A DNA stretch of 64,000 bases from Fennellomyces sp. T-0311 (GCA_025266875.1 JALLLT010000015.1:682001-746000), one strand, 5' to 3'. Positions 10,813-21,859 are shown, numbered from the stretch's first letter. Notes: a model not told the origin generated them from the letters alone. Program-made: numbers and translations.

Positions 10813-13088
10813 ATGTCATCGCCATTACCTGTCAATGCCAAACAGAATTACCGACATCGCGAAGAGGAAGAAGAAGGTGGAGTGGCTGGTTCGTTTGACC
10901 GAGCAGCATCGATTTCCCGTTTAGCATCGTCGCCCATTCCTCCCAACGTGCGCAGTGCGTCTCCTCCACGAAGCATCAGCTCGTCGCGTTCATACGGCAG
11001 CACGGATCTGGAGAACATCACGACGACAAGCAGTGGGGCGCTGTTTCGTCCGTTGTCGACGCCCACATACAACTATGAAGACAACACGGTGTCGGTGGAC
11101 TTGCCAGAGGATCAAGTAGCCCGTGTGGTGAAGCGCCACCTGATTGAAACCAGCCCGGCTGCGTCGATATTGCAAAAGGTCAACACGAACCAGTCGACGG
11201 CCAGCAACGACAGCAGTGGCAGCAATCCAGTCAAGTCGGTCCATCAGTTGACTGGAGGAGCCATCACCCACGATATTTACAAGTGGGCTGAAGGCGCCGA
11301 TGCGGAACAGGCCAGAAGAACTCGATCGCAGTCAATGTATATCCCGCGTCAGGAGCCGTCCGACCCCGCTCTATCACGTCTCAGGGATCCCGGCGGCTTC
11401 CGTCGTCATTTTGTCTATGATCGCGCACAGCGTGAAGGAAAAGAGCCACCGCACTGGATGACGCGCACCTTTGTGGACTTTTTGGCGCTCTATGGCCACT
11501 TTGGTGGTGAGGATTTGAGTGACTCGGACGACGATGAGTCCGAGGATGAACAACCCGATGAACGCACCGGTCTGTTGCGTCGACGCCGCCGTCGGTACAG
11601 TCGTGACGATGCATCCGATGGCGAGGAAGGCGAGGATCGCGCACAACGACTGATCCGACGAGCACAGGAGAACGCGGTCCAAGGCACGGCGACGCCCACC
11701 AAGGCGGTGTTTCTGCTGCTAAAGTCGTTCGTCGGTACCGGTAAGTTCATATATCTTATCGACGCTACACAATCACGGAACTGATCTTGAACATTACACA
11801 ACAAGGCGTCATGTTCCTCCCCAAAGCGTAAGTTGTGTCACTCGGTTTTCTGTTTGTTTCATACGAGACTCATCGTCCGACAGATTCTACAACGGAGGCC
11901 TCTTCTTTTCCACCGCACTGCTGACAGCCATTGCGGTCATATCGCTGTATGCCTTCTTGCTGCTGGTCGAGACCCGGAACAAGGTGCCGGTGTCCTTTGG
12001 CGACATTGGTGGCATCCTGTACGGTCGGTTCATGCGCATGGCTGTTCTCACGGCAATTACTTTCTCCCAGGCAAGCGCGTGTTATGAATATTGGGTTGTG
12101 CAGCCAAAGGAAGCTGACCAAGTAAAGGGGGCGTTGTTAGGTTGGCTTTGTGTGTGCATACATGGTGTTTGTTTCACAGAACGTCCAGGCACTGATCGAG
12201 GCTCTGTCAAACTGTGACATCCGCGTGCCGCTGCCCTACTTGATCCTTGGCCAGGTTGCGATCTTTGTGCCCATTGCCATGATCCGCAAGATCCAAAAGC
12301 TTTCGTCGTTCGCGCTGATTGCCGACCTCTTTATCCTGATTGGCTTGGTCTACTTGTACTACTACGACTTTTTGATGCTGGCGACGCACGGCATCGGAAA
12401 CGTGGAATGGATCATCAACGCAAAGTCGTTCCCCATGTTTATCGGTACCGCCGTGTTTACCTACGAGGGCGTCGGCCTGGTGATTCCGATCACCGAGTCC
12501 ATGGCAGAGCCTAACAAGTTTCCCAAGGTGCTGAGCTATACCATGATTGGAATTACTGCCATCTTCCTGTCAGTGGGTTTCATCTCTTACTTGGCCTTTG
12601 GTGACAAGGTCCATACCGTCATTTTGCTCAACATGCCCGCCACCCCCGTCGTCAACACCGTCCAGGCTCTGTACGCCTTGGCCATTTGCTTGTCCATCCC
12701 GCTCCAGCTGTTCCCCGCCATCCGCATCATCGAAACCGCCTTGTTTAGTCGCTCAGGTAAACACAACCCCGTGGTCAAGTGGGAGAAGAACGGTTTCCGA
12801 TTGCTGGCTGTGTTGGCTTGTTCGGGTATCGCTATCGCCGGCTCAGGCGACTTGGACAAGTTCGTGTCGCTTGTTGGATCATTGTGCTGTGTTCCGCTAT
12901 GTTTCCTGTTCCCTCCGCTGTTCCATATCAAGGCCATCGCCCGAACATTCACCCAAAAGGCCATTGATATGGCCATTATCGTCTTTGGTGTCATGTCCAT
13001 GACCTACACCACGGGTATAACTATTGCGCTGTGGTCGGCCGGCGGCGAGGAAGCCCCCATTTCACGGTGTACGCCTAACGGCAACTAA
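10813..13088 (+). CDS. AVT3/AVT4-type vacuolar amino-acid transporter (AAAP family)
   Basis: Four exons (10813-11740, 11806-11827, 11884-12070, 12141-13088) encode 694 residues. The first 300 are hydrophilic and probably disordered, with Ser-rich stretches, an acidic run (SDSDDDESEDEQPDE) and an Arg cluster. From TPTKAVFLLLKSFVGTGVMFLPKAFYNGG onward it is an amino acid/auxin permease-type transporter with about eleven helices. FSQVGFVCAYMVFVSQNVQALIEALSNC is the conserved AVT3/4 segment, and EGVGLVIPITESM and ISYLAFGD follow. Yeast Avt3/4 export amino acids from the vacuole. Exon 2 is only 22 nt. The last intron (12071-12140) uses a GC donor (CAG/GCAAGC); only this restores FSQVGFVCAY. The extension may carry phosphorylation or sorting signals (inference). 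Confidence 0.9.
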
Positions 13089-13214
13089 TCCCTTTGTCCA
13101 CACACACAAACCATATCTCCTTTATCCTATTTACTATAGAAACCCAAAAATATGAACATAAATTTACCCAACCTCCCTTTAGTCCGACACATTTCGCGCG
13201 TTTTCGTAAGAAAA

Positions 13215-13700
13215 ATGTCTGCATCGCAGCTATTACCGTTAGGTCAGGATCTTGGTATCCATTGTTGAATCCATCTAGCTGACTCGCTTAACAGAGCTCA
13301 TTGACAAGTGCATTGGCTCGCAGATCTGGGTTGTCATGAAGACTGAAAAGGAATTCACTGGCAAATTGCTCGGCTTTGACGATTATGTCAGTAAGTGTTC
13401 AGATCATTTATCCATCCGGACAATGGGTAACGTTTTTCTTTTACTGCTAGACATGGTGTTGGAAGACGTGACGGAATAGTAAGAACGGACGATATAGCGA
13501 AAGAGAAAAGCAAACTTTTGACATCCATTTATTATTTACAGCGAAAACACACAGGATGGCTACAAGACTAACAAGTTGGATCAGATCTTATTGAACGGTA
13601 ACAACATTTGTGCGGTAAGGAAGGAATAGGACAAGTACAGCAATCATCCGGAACTTACATATGTGTGCAGTTGATACCAGGCGGACAGGGCCCCATCTAA
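13215..13700 (+). CDS. LSM5: U6 snRNA-associated Sm-like protein LSm5
   Basis: Five small exons (13215-13242, 13295-13390, 13451-13478, 13542-13614, 13671-13700) encode 84 residues, near the usual 90. The sequence reads [20 protein letters not shown], then [28 protein letters not shown] (Sm1 motif, with FDDYVNMVL diagnostic for LSm5) and NGNNICALIPGG (Sm2). LSm5 is a subunit of the nuclear LSm2-8 ring that binds the U6 snRNA 3' end and of the cytoplasmic LSm1-7 ring in mRNA decay. Exons 1 and 3 are each 28 nt. The gene ends 38 bp before the 3' end of the opposing TOE1-like gene. Confidence 0.93.
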
Positions 13701-13738
13701 AGCAACCTGAAATAAAAAGAGAAAGGCAGCCAATATCA

Positions 13739-14938
13739 TCATCGGGCAACCTGCCTGTTCTTCAAATGTTGTTTGGTTGCTTCCCAGGCGAGGGTGGGCT
13801 TGCTATATGCGCTTTTTGCGATACGAAGGGGGACGCTGAGCCGCATGACGTTGATTTTGTTCATTGCGTCTTGCAGGACATCCGGCTTGACCTGCGTTGC
13901 CATGTAGCAAAAGATATAACCTGTCATGAACGCGTCGTAGTGCGACGAATGAGGCTTTTCAGGTGGTAACGTGGATACCGGTTGCTCCAGTGATGGATTT
14001 TGTGGGGCTGGCGCAGTGTCTACGTTTTGGTCACGATCCAAGATCCTGTTTAAATCATGCGAACGTTCGCATGCTGAACCAGCATGACACCATCCTCGTG
14101 TCTATAACAAAAAGGAAGTTAGGTAACCATGCCTCCATTCCTTCCTTGCAATTTTCATATAGCCACCTACAGCAAACTGATCACAAATGCCTTCATCCAC
14201 CTTGTCATTGTTTTTCCGTTGACGTTTCTTGGGTTGAACATCCTCTTTGGCAACTTGGATGGTGTGTTGGACATTCGCTTTGTAGCCCGTGCGTTGGTAT
14301 TTGTGGTAAAGGTATGCCAGAAACGTCGTTTGCTCGTCGTTCAAATGCATTGCGATATATTTCGTATCGTAAATGCCGCCCGGAAACGCTTCGACCATAT
14401 CGGCCACGAACCCATGGAGCTTTGCGGGCAAAGTCGTGATGAAACTCTGATAAATGTACATCAAGTCGAGTAGGCCGTTGTGCACGATCAATGGAATCCC
14501 CTTTGTTCGCAGAATGTTGAATATATCGAAAAACAAGTACCGTAGCGTCGGGTCGGATGCTTTCTTGCGGGGAGTGTACGGCCCGGGTGTGAAGGGGATA
14601 CCCACGCGATAATGTCGATTAAAGTCAAACCCGTTTTCCGAAAGAAACTTTAGATTGTTGACATTGACTTGGTATGGCATTTGGTTGTTGAGAAGAAACT
14701 CGAAATTGCTGAACTGTCGATCGCTGGTAATTGTTGTCAAACCCACCGAGAGGATCGAGTGTGTGCGAACAACCTGTGCCATACCGTCGTAACGGTGATC
14801 CAGGTTGACAATCAGATCGCGTAAATGGCCAGTAAACTCGCAATCAATGGCGACGTATTGCGCGTTTTTCACTTTGTCGAGTATGGGATCATACAATCCT
14901 GCAAAGGTATCGATCGAGACTTCGGTATAGTCAACCAT
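13739..14938 (-). CDS. TOE1/CAF1-family DEDD 3' exoribonuclease with CCCH zinc finger
   Basis: Two exons (14171-14938 and 13739-14101) give 376 residues. The catalytic fold starts with YVAIDCEFTGH (acidic pair Asp32 and Glu34), continues with VHNGLLDLMYIY and GIYDTKYIA, and ends with SSHYDAFMTGY after the insert; together these supply the DEDDh residues of the PARN/CAF1/TOE1 group. Splicing at GTAGGT/TTATAG produces CDQFATRGWC, followed by HAGSACERSHD, a C-x8-C-x5-C-x3-H zinc finger inserted in the nuclease domain exactly as in TOE1. A basic stretch (KKRQRKNNDK) just before it is a likely nuclear localisation signal. TOE1 trims 3' tails of snRNAs and other small RNAs in the nucleus and Cajal bodies. 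The LSM5 neighbour is also in U6 biology, but tail-to-tail proximity may be chance. Confidence 0.88.
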
Positions 14939-15763
14939 GAAACGTAAAAAAAAATTACAAGTTAAAGAAGACGTGTTTTATAGTACAGTGATGGAAGACT
15001 GTATATCTCTCATTTAGCAGTAACCAAACACACACAAAACACCTGACGCGCGTGTGGAAAGGTACCGGAATCCAAAGTTCGTCAGTGTTCGAGCAGTATG
15101 CTGTTACGGATGAAACGACCTCTCTTCCACTTGCAGCATATCTTCTATTCCCGCATTCTTCCATGCACGGTGTCACAGATCGTACACAAACTGTTGCCGA
15201 TATTCGGCACGATAGCAAAGTGTGTGAGGTCTTTGAGGTCAAGGGTAGCGCAGTTTTCAAATGGAATTTATGAAGGGTTTGAGCAGCTTTAGGTGTAGCC
15301 ATCCACATGTATATGATAGATAACTGCAACAAGCATTAGCTCTGAGATGAACACTTTATGGTAGTTTCAAAATATCTAATGTATAACGTCATAACAAAAC
15401 GGATTAGCTTTTAATAAGAGTGGTTACGCATGGTATGTAGGAAGCGCGCGGGTTTATAATAGCAGTCGTACGGCAAGCATGTGTTTTGGTATACATGCTG
15501 AAAAAAGATCGTGAAATTAATACCGTCTCTGCAGTAGTGGATGCTGTATTTCCATGTCTATGTATGCATATCCTTGATCGATGCAATACCTCTTATACAT
15601 TCAGAACTTGAGGACGATAGGAAGGATGGGGTTCAAAACGGTAATCTGGTTGGTATCTACCTTGATCAGTACTCGTCTACGTACTCACATGTCAAAGGAG
15701 GTATATAATAAGCTCGATTTTTCTTAAATGGTTTAAAAAAGATATTTACATTGAAGGTTTTCT
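14939..15763. other. Intergenic region, promoter of TOE1-like gene and 3' flank of GT2 gene
   Basis: This 825-bp spacer is upstream of the TOE1-like ATG and downstream of the GT2 synthase stop, both on the minus strand. A 99-residue frame on the minus strand near 15000-15310 starts MATPKAAQTLHKFH and is Cys-rich, but I could not match it to any family or join it to other exons, so no gene is called. Confidence 0.45.
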
Positions 15764-16996
15764 TTATTCGTTTTGTTCAATGGCCATTTTACGTGTTCCC
15801 CAACCGGTAACGTTGAGAGTGAACAAGGCATAAACTTTCATGAATGCGAAATAGAAGTTAAAGACCAAAAATGCGGGCAAGGCAAGGATATGCTGGGGCC
15901 AACGGATCAAATGCGGAGATAATTTGACGAGACGTGTGAGGATCAGCCAGACGAGATACGAGGCGACGATGTTCCACTGGGGCAAGTGATATTGCAAGAA
16001 GCACAAAATAATGACTGAAACGGGACCCGAGAGCAATGTGAGTGGGTTAAAGAACTTGTCAACCATAGTGTAGGAAACGAAAGGATGACGCGTCCAAAGA
16101 TATCGCTCGGTAAACAGTGAACGGAAATCCGATCGCCAAGTATTTCTAGTCCATCGCAAGACTTGCATCAAAAAGCGCCAATTATCCTTGAATGTGGACA
16201 AAAGCTGAGCCTCGGGACATACTTGCATATAGGTCCTCCAACCATGAGAAATCATCCATCGCGTCAAGAACTTGTCGTCACCGGAATTGAGCTTGTACTT
16301 GCCCAACCAATAATCGTTGGTGAAATTGTGGATGAAGCTGGGGTCCTTGAGAATCACGGTACGATACGCAGCGGTGCGACCGGAAATGCAGCAGACACCA
16401 CCATCAATATGTGTGGAAGCGGCCACCTCGATATTGCGAATGGTTAAACGGAATCCAGCCAAGATTTCCCATACGGTCTGACGCTTGCCAACGGGTTTGA
16501 CGATTTGCGAAGTACCCACGCCGCCAATGGATTCGTCTTCAAAGCAAGCCAGGATATATTGGAGCATGGTAGGTTTCCAGATGGCATCGTCGTCTGCAAA
16601 TACCAGGATATCGGTGTCGGTATGTCGGATGCCTTCGGCCATCTGTTCACGTTTGCTGGCCAACGGTACGGAATATATTTTGATCTTGTCCGGAGCAATC
16701 GAGTTGGCCATGTCTTGGATCGGTTGTCGCATCGCTTCTTCGGTTACCACAAGGATTTGTTTGGGATTGCAGGCGAGCCACGAATAGGCTGCTTCGCGGA
16801 ATTCTTCACCAGCATCAATCGTCGGTACGACAATGGTTACGTCCTTTTCGGGTTTGTAGATGGGGTTATCAAGCGGTCGGATAGGTCGGTAAGCTCCCCA
16901 TGCCATCAGTTTGATAAAGAATATCAGATAGCGGTAGAATCCAATGACGCCGAGTGGTACAAAAATGGGGAAAAAGTCGGCCGTCAGGTATAGCAT
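15764..16996 (-). CDS. GT2 membrane polysaccharide synthase (Cps1/hyaluronan-synthase-like)
   Basis: A single uninterrupted frame of 410 residues, starting at the first ATG (MLYLTADFFPIFVPLG) at 16996; the frame continues upstream without ATG. After one or two N-terminal helices comes a family 2 glycosyltransferase domain. Its key residues are the nucleotide-sugar Asp in VPTIDAGEEF (about residue 61), the DxD-like VFADDDAIW (135-137), GGVCCISGR, the acceptor GDDK (239-242) and the QxxRW motif QVLRW (278-282). At least two to three C-terminal helices follow. These are the hallmarks of processive synthases such as hyaluronan synthase and Cryptococcus Cps1. It probably makes and exports a cell-surface glycan; which one is unknown. 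Lack of introns stands out against its neighbours. Confidence 0.87.
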   Translation of the reverse strand: MLYLTADFFPIFVPLGVIGFYRYLIFFIKLMAWGAYRPIRPLDNPIYKPEKDVTIVVPTIDAGEEFREAAYSWLACNPKQILVVTEEAMRQPIQDMANSIAPDKIKIYSVPLASKREQMAEGIRHTDTDILVFADDDAIWKPTMLQYILACFEDESIGGVGTSQIVKPVGKRQTVWEILAGFRLTIRNIEVAASTHIDGGVCCISGRTAAYRTVILKDPSFIHNFTNDYWLGKYKLNSGDDKFLTRWMISHGWRTYMQVCPEAQLLSTFKDNWRFLMQVLRWTRNTWRSDFRSLFTERYLWTRHPFVSYTMVDKFFNPLTLLSGPVSVIILCFLQYHLPQWNIVASYLVWLILTRLVKLSPHLIRWPQHILALPAFLVFNFYFAFMKVYALFTLNVTGWGTRKMAIEQNE

Positions 16997-17059
16997 TGTG
17001 TTGGTGTTGTTGTTATTTGCAAAGAGAAAAAGTCTACCCAGAGAATAAAAAGCTGCCAC

Positions 17060-17066
17060 TATATAT
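17060..17066 (-). promoter_or_regulatory. TATA-like element upstream of GT2 synthase
   Basis: An alternating TATATAT heptamer lies 64-70 bp upstream of the synthase ATG on the minus strand, a suitable distance for a core promoter with a short leader. Position and composition are the only evidence. Confidence 0.4.
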
Positions 17067-17717
17067 TCGTGAGGTCAGGACACGTTCTTGTCTCGGGACA
17101 ATATTGACTGAACGGCCTGTTATGATGTCCTTCTTTTGCTAGTGTGCGTCCCAGAAGTCAAGGCCTTGTTGCTTAACAAGGGAGGAGGGGTTAAGGGCCA
17201 AAAATAAAAAGGAGGGGGGCTATCTGTTTCACCGATGGCTGCAATGCCGTTAGCCAGTAAAATCGTTTGATTTTGAATGGTAACTTGAAATTACCAGGGG
17301 TTGGCATACAAAAGTCAGTGGAAGGCCAGACGCATTCAAGCGTGCTGGAATGAACAAGCAAAGAGAGTCTGCCTTGCTTGGTTTCATAATGCATATGTGC
17401 ATGAATACGCGTTTCATGAATATGAGTCCGTGGTCAAGTGATATATATGCCGTATGGTGTGACCTGGCGCCAAATGTCTGCAGGACTTTGACATATTCGC
17501 TCCTGTCAACAACCGATGAATGCAAAGGGACGGGCTATGACTGAAATGAGATGCAAAAGTAGGTTGCCATTGCAATGAAAGGCAAGACACTGTTTTACTT
17601 TTTTCAATGTCACCATCCATCAACAAAGGCGATAAAACATGAATAGGCGAATCATTGTTTATTTGATAATATGCAGAGAGTTTTGAGACAAAAGTAAGAG
17701 CCAGCACCGTAATTTGA
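17067..17717. other. Intergenic region between GT2 promoter and TFIIS 3' end
   Basis: About 650 bp without a supportable gene. It carries the upstream region of the GT2 synthase and the 3' flank of TFIIS, which is transcribed in the same direction. Short frames on both strands have no recognisable motif. Confidence 0.5.
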
Positions 17718-19302
17718 TCAACAGAACTAGCAATTTGTTAGCAAAAAACGGACAACCATAAAAAAAACAATGTGCTTTTCTTTTTCTTACCTTCCAGTGA
17801 TTGCCACAATTGACACAAGTTACAAACGTCGTCATCGGTTCATCGGCACTGCGCGTCTGCATCTGGAAATACGTCGTTTTCCGACCTTTGCACTTGCCGC
17901 ACATGAACATATCTGTTTCAGCTTGAGCCGAGCCAGCGCCTCTTGCGTTGAATAATGCTTCCTCTGCCAATTTTCGATCGCGTGCCTTTGCCTCTTCAGA
18001 AGCCATATCCTAATATCATCTTTTCCATCAAAAAACCAGCTTTCTAGGTCATATGGATGAACAAACCTCTACACTCATGCTGCATAGTTTTCCAACCGGT
18101 AATTCACCACTGACAACGCTTTCTCGTAGACCAGGGTTGCTTTTGCTCTTCAAGTTCAGTGTTAATGACCGAATTTTGTTCTTGTATCCATCATTGACGC
18201 CTCCAAACACTTCAAACACGGTTCGTTCAATGGCCTTTGCTCGTTTGAGCAACAAATCCGAATCTAATTACATTTCACTTTCTTAACATTTTGATGAAAC
18301 CAAAGGACTGTTTTTTTTTACCTGCATAACTTCCCAAACCCACGGCACCGTACATCAATTCAATGGTCTTATCTCTGGGACCACTGCCAGTAGATTCGAT
18401 TTGGACTTCATCGGTCTTGAATGTTCTTGGAGTTGCAGCTTCGGTGGGGGTTTTCGGTGATGATGTCGGTCGCGAAGATGTACTGTTGGCGTTGGAAGAC
18501 GGTGATTTTGTTGTCGTGGATACGGTGGTTGCTGCTGCTGCGGTTATATATACACACAAAATTTAATACCCATCGCCAAATCCCATAATAAAATGTAAAC
18601 TTACGTTTGGAAGACGCGGCTGCAGCCTTCTTGGAACCGTTCACAACATCATCCTTCCATTTTTTAACAATCTCCTTTGCCTTTTGCGAAATAGGAACAT
18701 TTGCATTGGTACGTAATTTGCCTAACGACTTGCCAATATCCGTTTTCTAAGGAATTGAATGGATTAAAAAAAATACGAGCCTATTGTTTGTTTCTTTTTA
18801 CCCGTAACATTTCTTGCGTGGCCGTTACTTTGCCCAATTGGTTCAGGATATCAAGAATGTCCTGTTAAAAACGACGAGCGAGGGATGAGACATTATCCAA
18901 AATAGGTATAGCGTAAAGGCGCGATAGTGCGAAAAAAACAAAAACACGGTGAACAAAAAGACATAGATCTCCAAACAATCCGAATCGCTTTTTGCTTCGG
19001 AAACATTGGAAAGATCATGTGTCTTTGTTATAAACGATTCAACAATGCCATGCCCTCTTTAGCTCTATTCATTCAAATCAACGGAGATCCCTTGATTTGC
19101 TAAAGTATTACACGGCATAGAGCACAGCGTAACAGGGAAGAAGGAGGGCCCCTAATGTTGCAACCGTGTCATGGAAAAGAATATACCCAAAAGAACCCAC
19201 ACTATCCCGCCAATGAAAAGAATACTCTACCTGAGCATTGCCACCATCGGTCGCCTTTTGCAAAGCGCGTTTGAGTTTGAGAATGTCTTCTGTGGTTGCC
19301 AT
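17718..19302 (-). CDS. DST1: Transcription elongation factor TFIIS
   Basis: Seven exons (19231-19302, 18802-18861, 18605-18746, 18322-18537, 18067-18263, 17791-18009, 17718-17726) give 304 residues. The N-terminal LW/TFIIS-N domain includes DILDILNQLGKVTATQEMLRKTDIGKSLGKLR. A Ser/Thr/Pro linker follows. The central RNA polymerase II-binding domain runs from TDEVQIESTG to DELPVGKLCSM-type sequence (SGELPVGKLCSMSVEDMASEE). The C-terminal zinc ribbon has paired cysteines CGKC and CVNC and the invariant acidic Asp-Glu pair in RSADEP that completes the polymerase active site for transcript cleavage. The last exon is only 9 nt (Phe-Cys-stop), restoring the family's usual GNHWKFC ending. The first intron is the longest (369 nt). 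Confidence 0.93.
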
Positions 19303-20235
19303 GTTGCAAATCGACAAGAGAAAAAAAAAAAAAGTAATTTTTTTTTTTTGGCTGAACCAGTGTCGCTGGTTGAAAACAAGTCAAACCACCGTGTCTTAAT
19401 GCAAAAAAGAAAAAGTGTGTCGCTCGCCTTTCCTATACGCAAATGACACACTCTTTTTTTGTCAAATTGCAAATCAGGAAAGCTTATTCTGATGCTCCAA
19501 GTTTAATTTGAAAAAGTTTATTTGATCTCGTTCTGCGGAGTAACGGTTGTCATGAAAACGCTCAGTTGGAGACAATGATAATGCATCACATGGTATGGCA
19601 ACATGCGCCGTGTAGTCGAGTACCTCATCCTAGGATGGCACAAAAGATTCTGAGGATGACAAGATCAAAGTGATGGAATTGATTCAATGGTTTGCCGGAA
19701 AATACAATCAGAGCCATACTGTACTCTAATGCAGGCGCTTATCTCTTTCTCACCCGTTATCATTGCACTTTACCCTCTTTATAAATTGAATATTCTGGAT
19801 GTGCCCCGTATTTTTTTTGTGTGACCTCGGGAACATACATGGACATTCGCAGCCACAATTGTCTGTTGGCCTGGGTTGGCTTCTGTAGATTCTGGAATTA
19901 AGACTTTTTTTTAGTTGGCAGGACCCATTTTTGAGATTGTCGAATGCTTCATTTAGCCATTTTTGGAGGGGTTTCATATATGGCTCGCGCATAATGCTCT
20001 TGAAATCCGTGATTCACCAGGGCCGTGTAACGATAAAGCAAATCTCAAACTTTAATTTGACTATCGCGAGCACGGCAGTATTGCTAAACCACGAAACGAA
20101 CGCGTCGCGTGGATTCGGCAAAAGAGAGTGGAGTAACATGAAACACTTGTATATATATCAAATAGCCGTTCAACAAAACAAACGCTCAACAGGGTAACAT
20201 CAAAAGTAGCTTGAGGGGGCATAGTGTGATTGTGG
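19303..20235. other. Intergenic region upstream of TFIIS
   Basis: This 933-bp spacer contains the TFIIS promoter, with A and T homopolymer runs at 19321-19350, and the 3' flank of the SANT/Myb gene. Nothing coding could be supported. Confidence 0.5.
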
Positions 20236-21859
20236 TCATGGAACTGTTTTACTACGGGTATGGTTTTTGGCAGCAATCCTTGCCGACGATCGTAGGCTCA
20301 TTGAGAATGTACCAGACGTGTCGCCATCATCATCCACATCCGCATTTTTCTTTGCTGTTGATGAAGGTGATTTCCGCTTGTTGGCACCAAATGTATGGGG
20401 GCTGTGTGTTCGAAACGTCTTTTCCACTCGCCCATCGGATCCTCGTTTATCAAACAAGTAGTGCGCTTTTCCCTTTTCGTCGACAATGTAATTAGGATCA
20501 TGAAGCTGGCCAGATTCGATAAGTAGTCGATAATAGTTGGAGCACTATATATACACATATATAAAGGTCAGTTTTCGGTACGAGAAGCATGAGAGAAATA
20601 GACGCTAATAACCTGGTATCCTACGCGACCAGGAATAGCAGTGGAAAAGATCCCCCATTGTCCATTGGCTCCCACTTCGCGTAACCTTTTAAAGAAGAGT
20701 TCCTTTTCGTCCTCGGTCCATGCACCTTTGCGCTGCTCCTCACCAGGGGCATTGAAACGGTAATAGTAGCTATTGGGATTCTGTTCAATCATTTGAAAGG
20801 CGCGAACGCGCGCTTGAGACCAGCCCTCAAAGGCCTTGTTTGGATCGGCTTTGATTTGCTTCAGCGCATCGTCCAGAGCCAATCGTCCGGTCATACGTGA
20901 ACGTCTAAAGCCTGGGTTATTAATTTCTTTTTGTGGTGGGCGCGGATGGCTCACTTTTTGGAATCTCTCTTGAACAGTGCAGCCGTTGATTCCGTGATGG
21001 TTTGTACGTTGGTTTGCGGATGAGGAGCGGGGCGGAACGGTGCCGGTTGAATAGCAGGTGTTGCGATGGGTTGATGGGTGATGGTAGGCTGTTGTGGTTG
21101 TAGAGTAGACGCTGGCACAATCGCAGCTTTCTCTGCGGCTGGAGAGTAGGGTCAGATAATTCCTCGATCGCATTGCCTGGTTCTTTTCTTACCTGGACGG
21201 ATCACAGTCGACATGATTTTTCGGATGCCTTCCAGATAGTCTGGCCGGTTTTGCAGCCGCTTAATCACTTCATCCTGTTTCATCCGTGATAAGCAACGAT
21301 GCGTCAAAACAGCTGGTTCCCATACACTTACTTCGTTACAACCGCAATCCATCAACATGACATCCACCTCTTCCTGCGATAACTGGCCAAAATTCGACAA
21401 TATCCTCTGCGTCTTTCTATCCCTTTCTCGCTGCACGTATTCGCGAAGATTTTGGTTTGCTTCATGCGATCTAATTTTTATATACAAAGTTAAACGTGAA
21501 GAACAAGTACACCCGGAACACCAGCCCTACCTGTCCTTCTGACAACCTGGTTGATCCTAAACACGTGTTTTTAGTTGATTGTCAACATTAAAAAGTAAAG
21601 ATTAGGTAACTTGCAGTATAAAGATTCGGATTCCAAGGCAATGAATGGTCGCCTGGTAAAATGGGATTTCCTGCGACATGAACGGATTGAATGTCAAGGC
21701 GATAAAGGGGGTAGAGGGGAAGGGGTATCTCCGCTTCGGAGTGTCGGGACGCCGACGAGGAGGCAGAGCGAGAGAGAAATAATTACCGTGTTTCGTGGAA
21801 GGTTGAATCGCCTGCGAACTATTCACTGAAGCTACTGCTTGTTTCTTTGTGCGCACCAT
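20236..21859 (-). CDS. SANT/Myb-like DNA-binding protein, GYQCSNYYR family
   Basis: Best model has seven exons (21787-21859, 21531-21546, 21332-21470, 21193-21274, 20955-21138, 20613-20904, 20236-20544), 364 residues. The core is a Myb/SANT-like domain: KGAWTEDEKELFFKRLREVG, then WGIFSTAIPGRVGYQ and CSNYYRLLIESGQLHDPNY. Upstream is a helix-rich segment (NLREYVQRERDRKTQRILSN) and a Pro/Gln-rich linker; the C-terminus is basic and Ser-rich (KRKSPSSTAKKN). It is probably a nuclear chromatin or DNA-binding protein. A related domain occurs in the gene at 56090-57620. The 16-nt second exon and the 57-nt frame-preserving intron 21275-21331 are less certain than the rest; the N-terminal exon could differ. 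Confidence 0.72.

Noticed and set aside
12547..13002. 151-residue open frame in another frame of the transporter exon
   Set aside because: Overlaps a clearly conserved membrane-protein frame and has the Ser/Pro/Cys-rich composition typical of a shifted reading frame.
15000..15332. Cys-containing minus-strand frame starting MATPKAAQTLHKFH
   Set aside because: No family match, no splice partners found, and the frame runs into low-quality sequence; it lies in the TOE1-like promoter.
16997..17059. 21-residue N-terminal extension of the GT2 synthase (AAFYSLGRLFLFANNNN)
   Set aside because: It has no ATG; it would need a GTG start, which is unlikely in a fungus.
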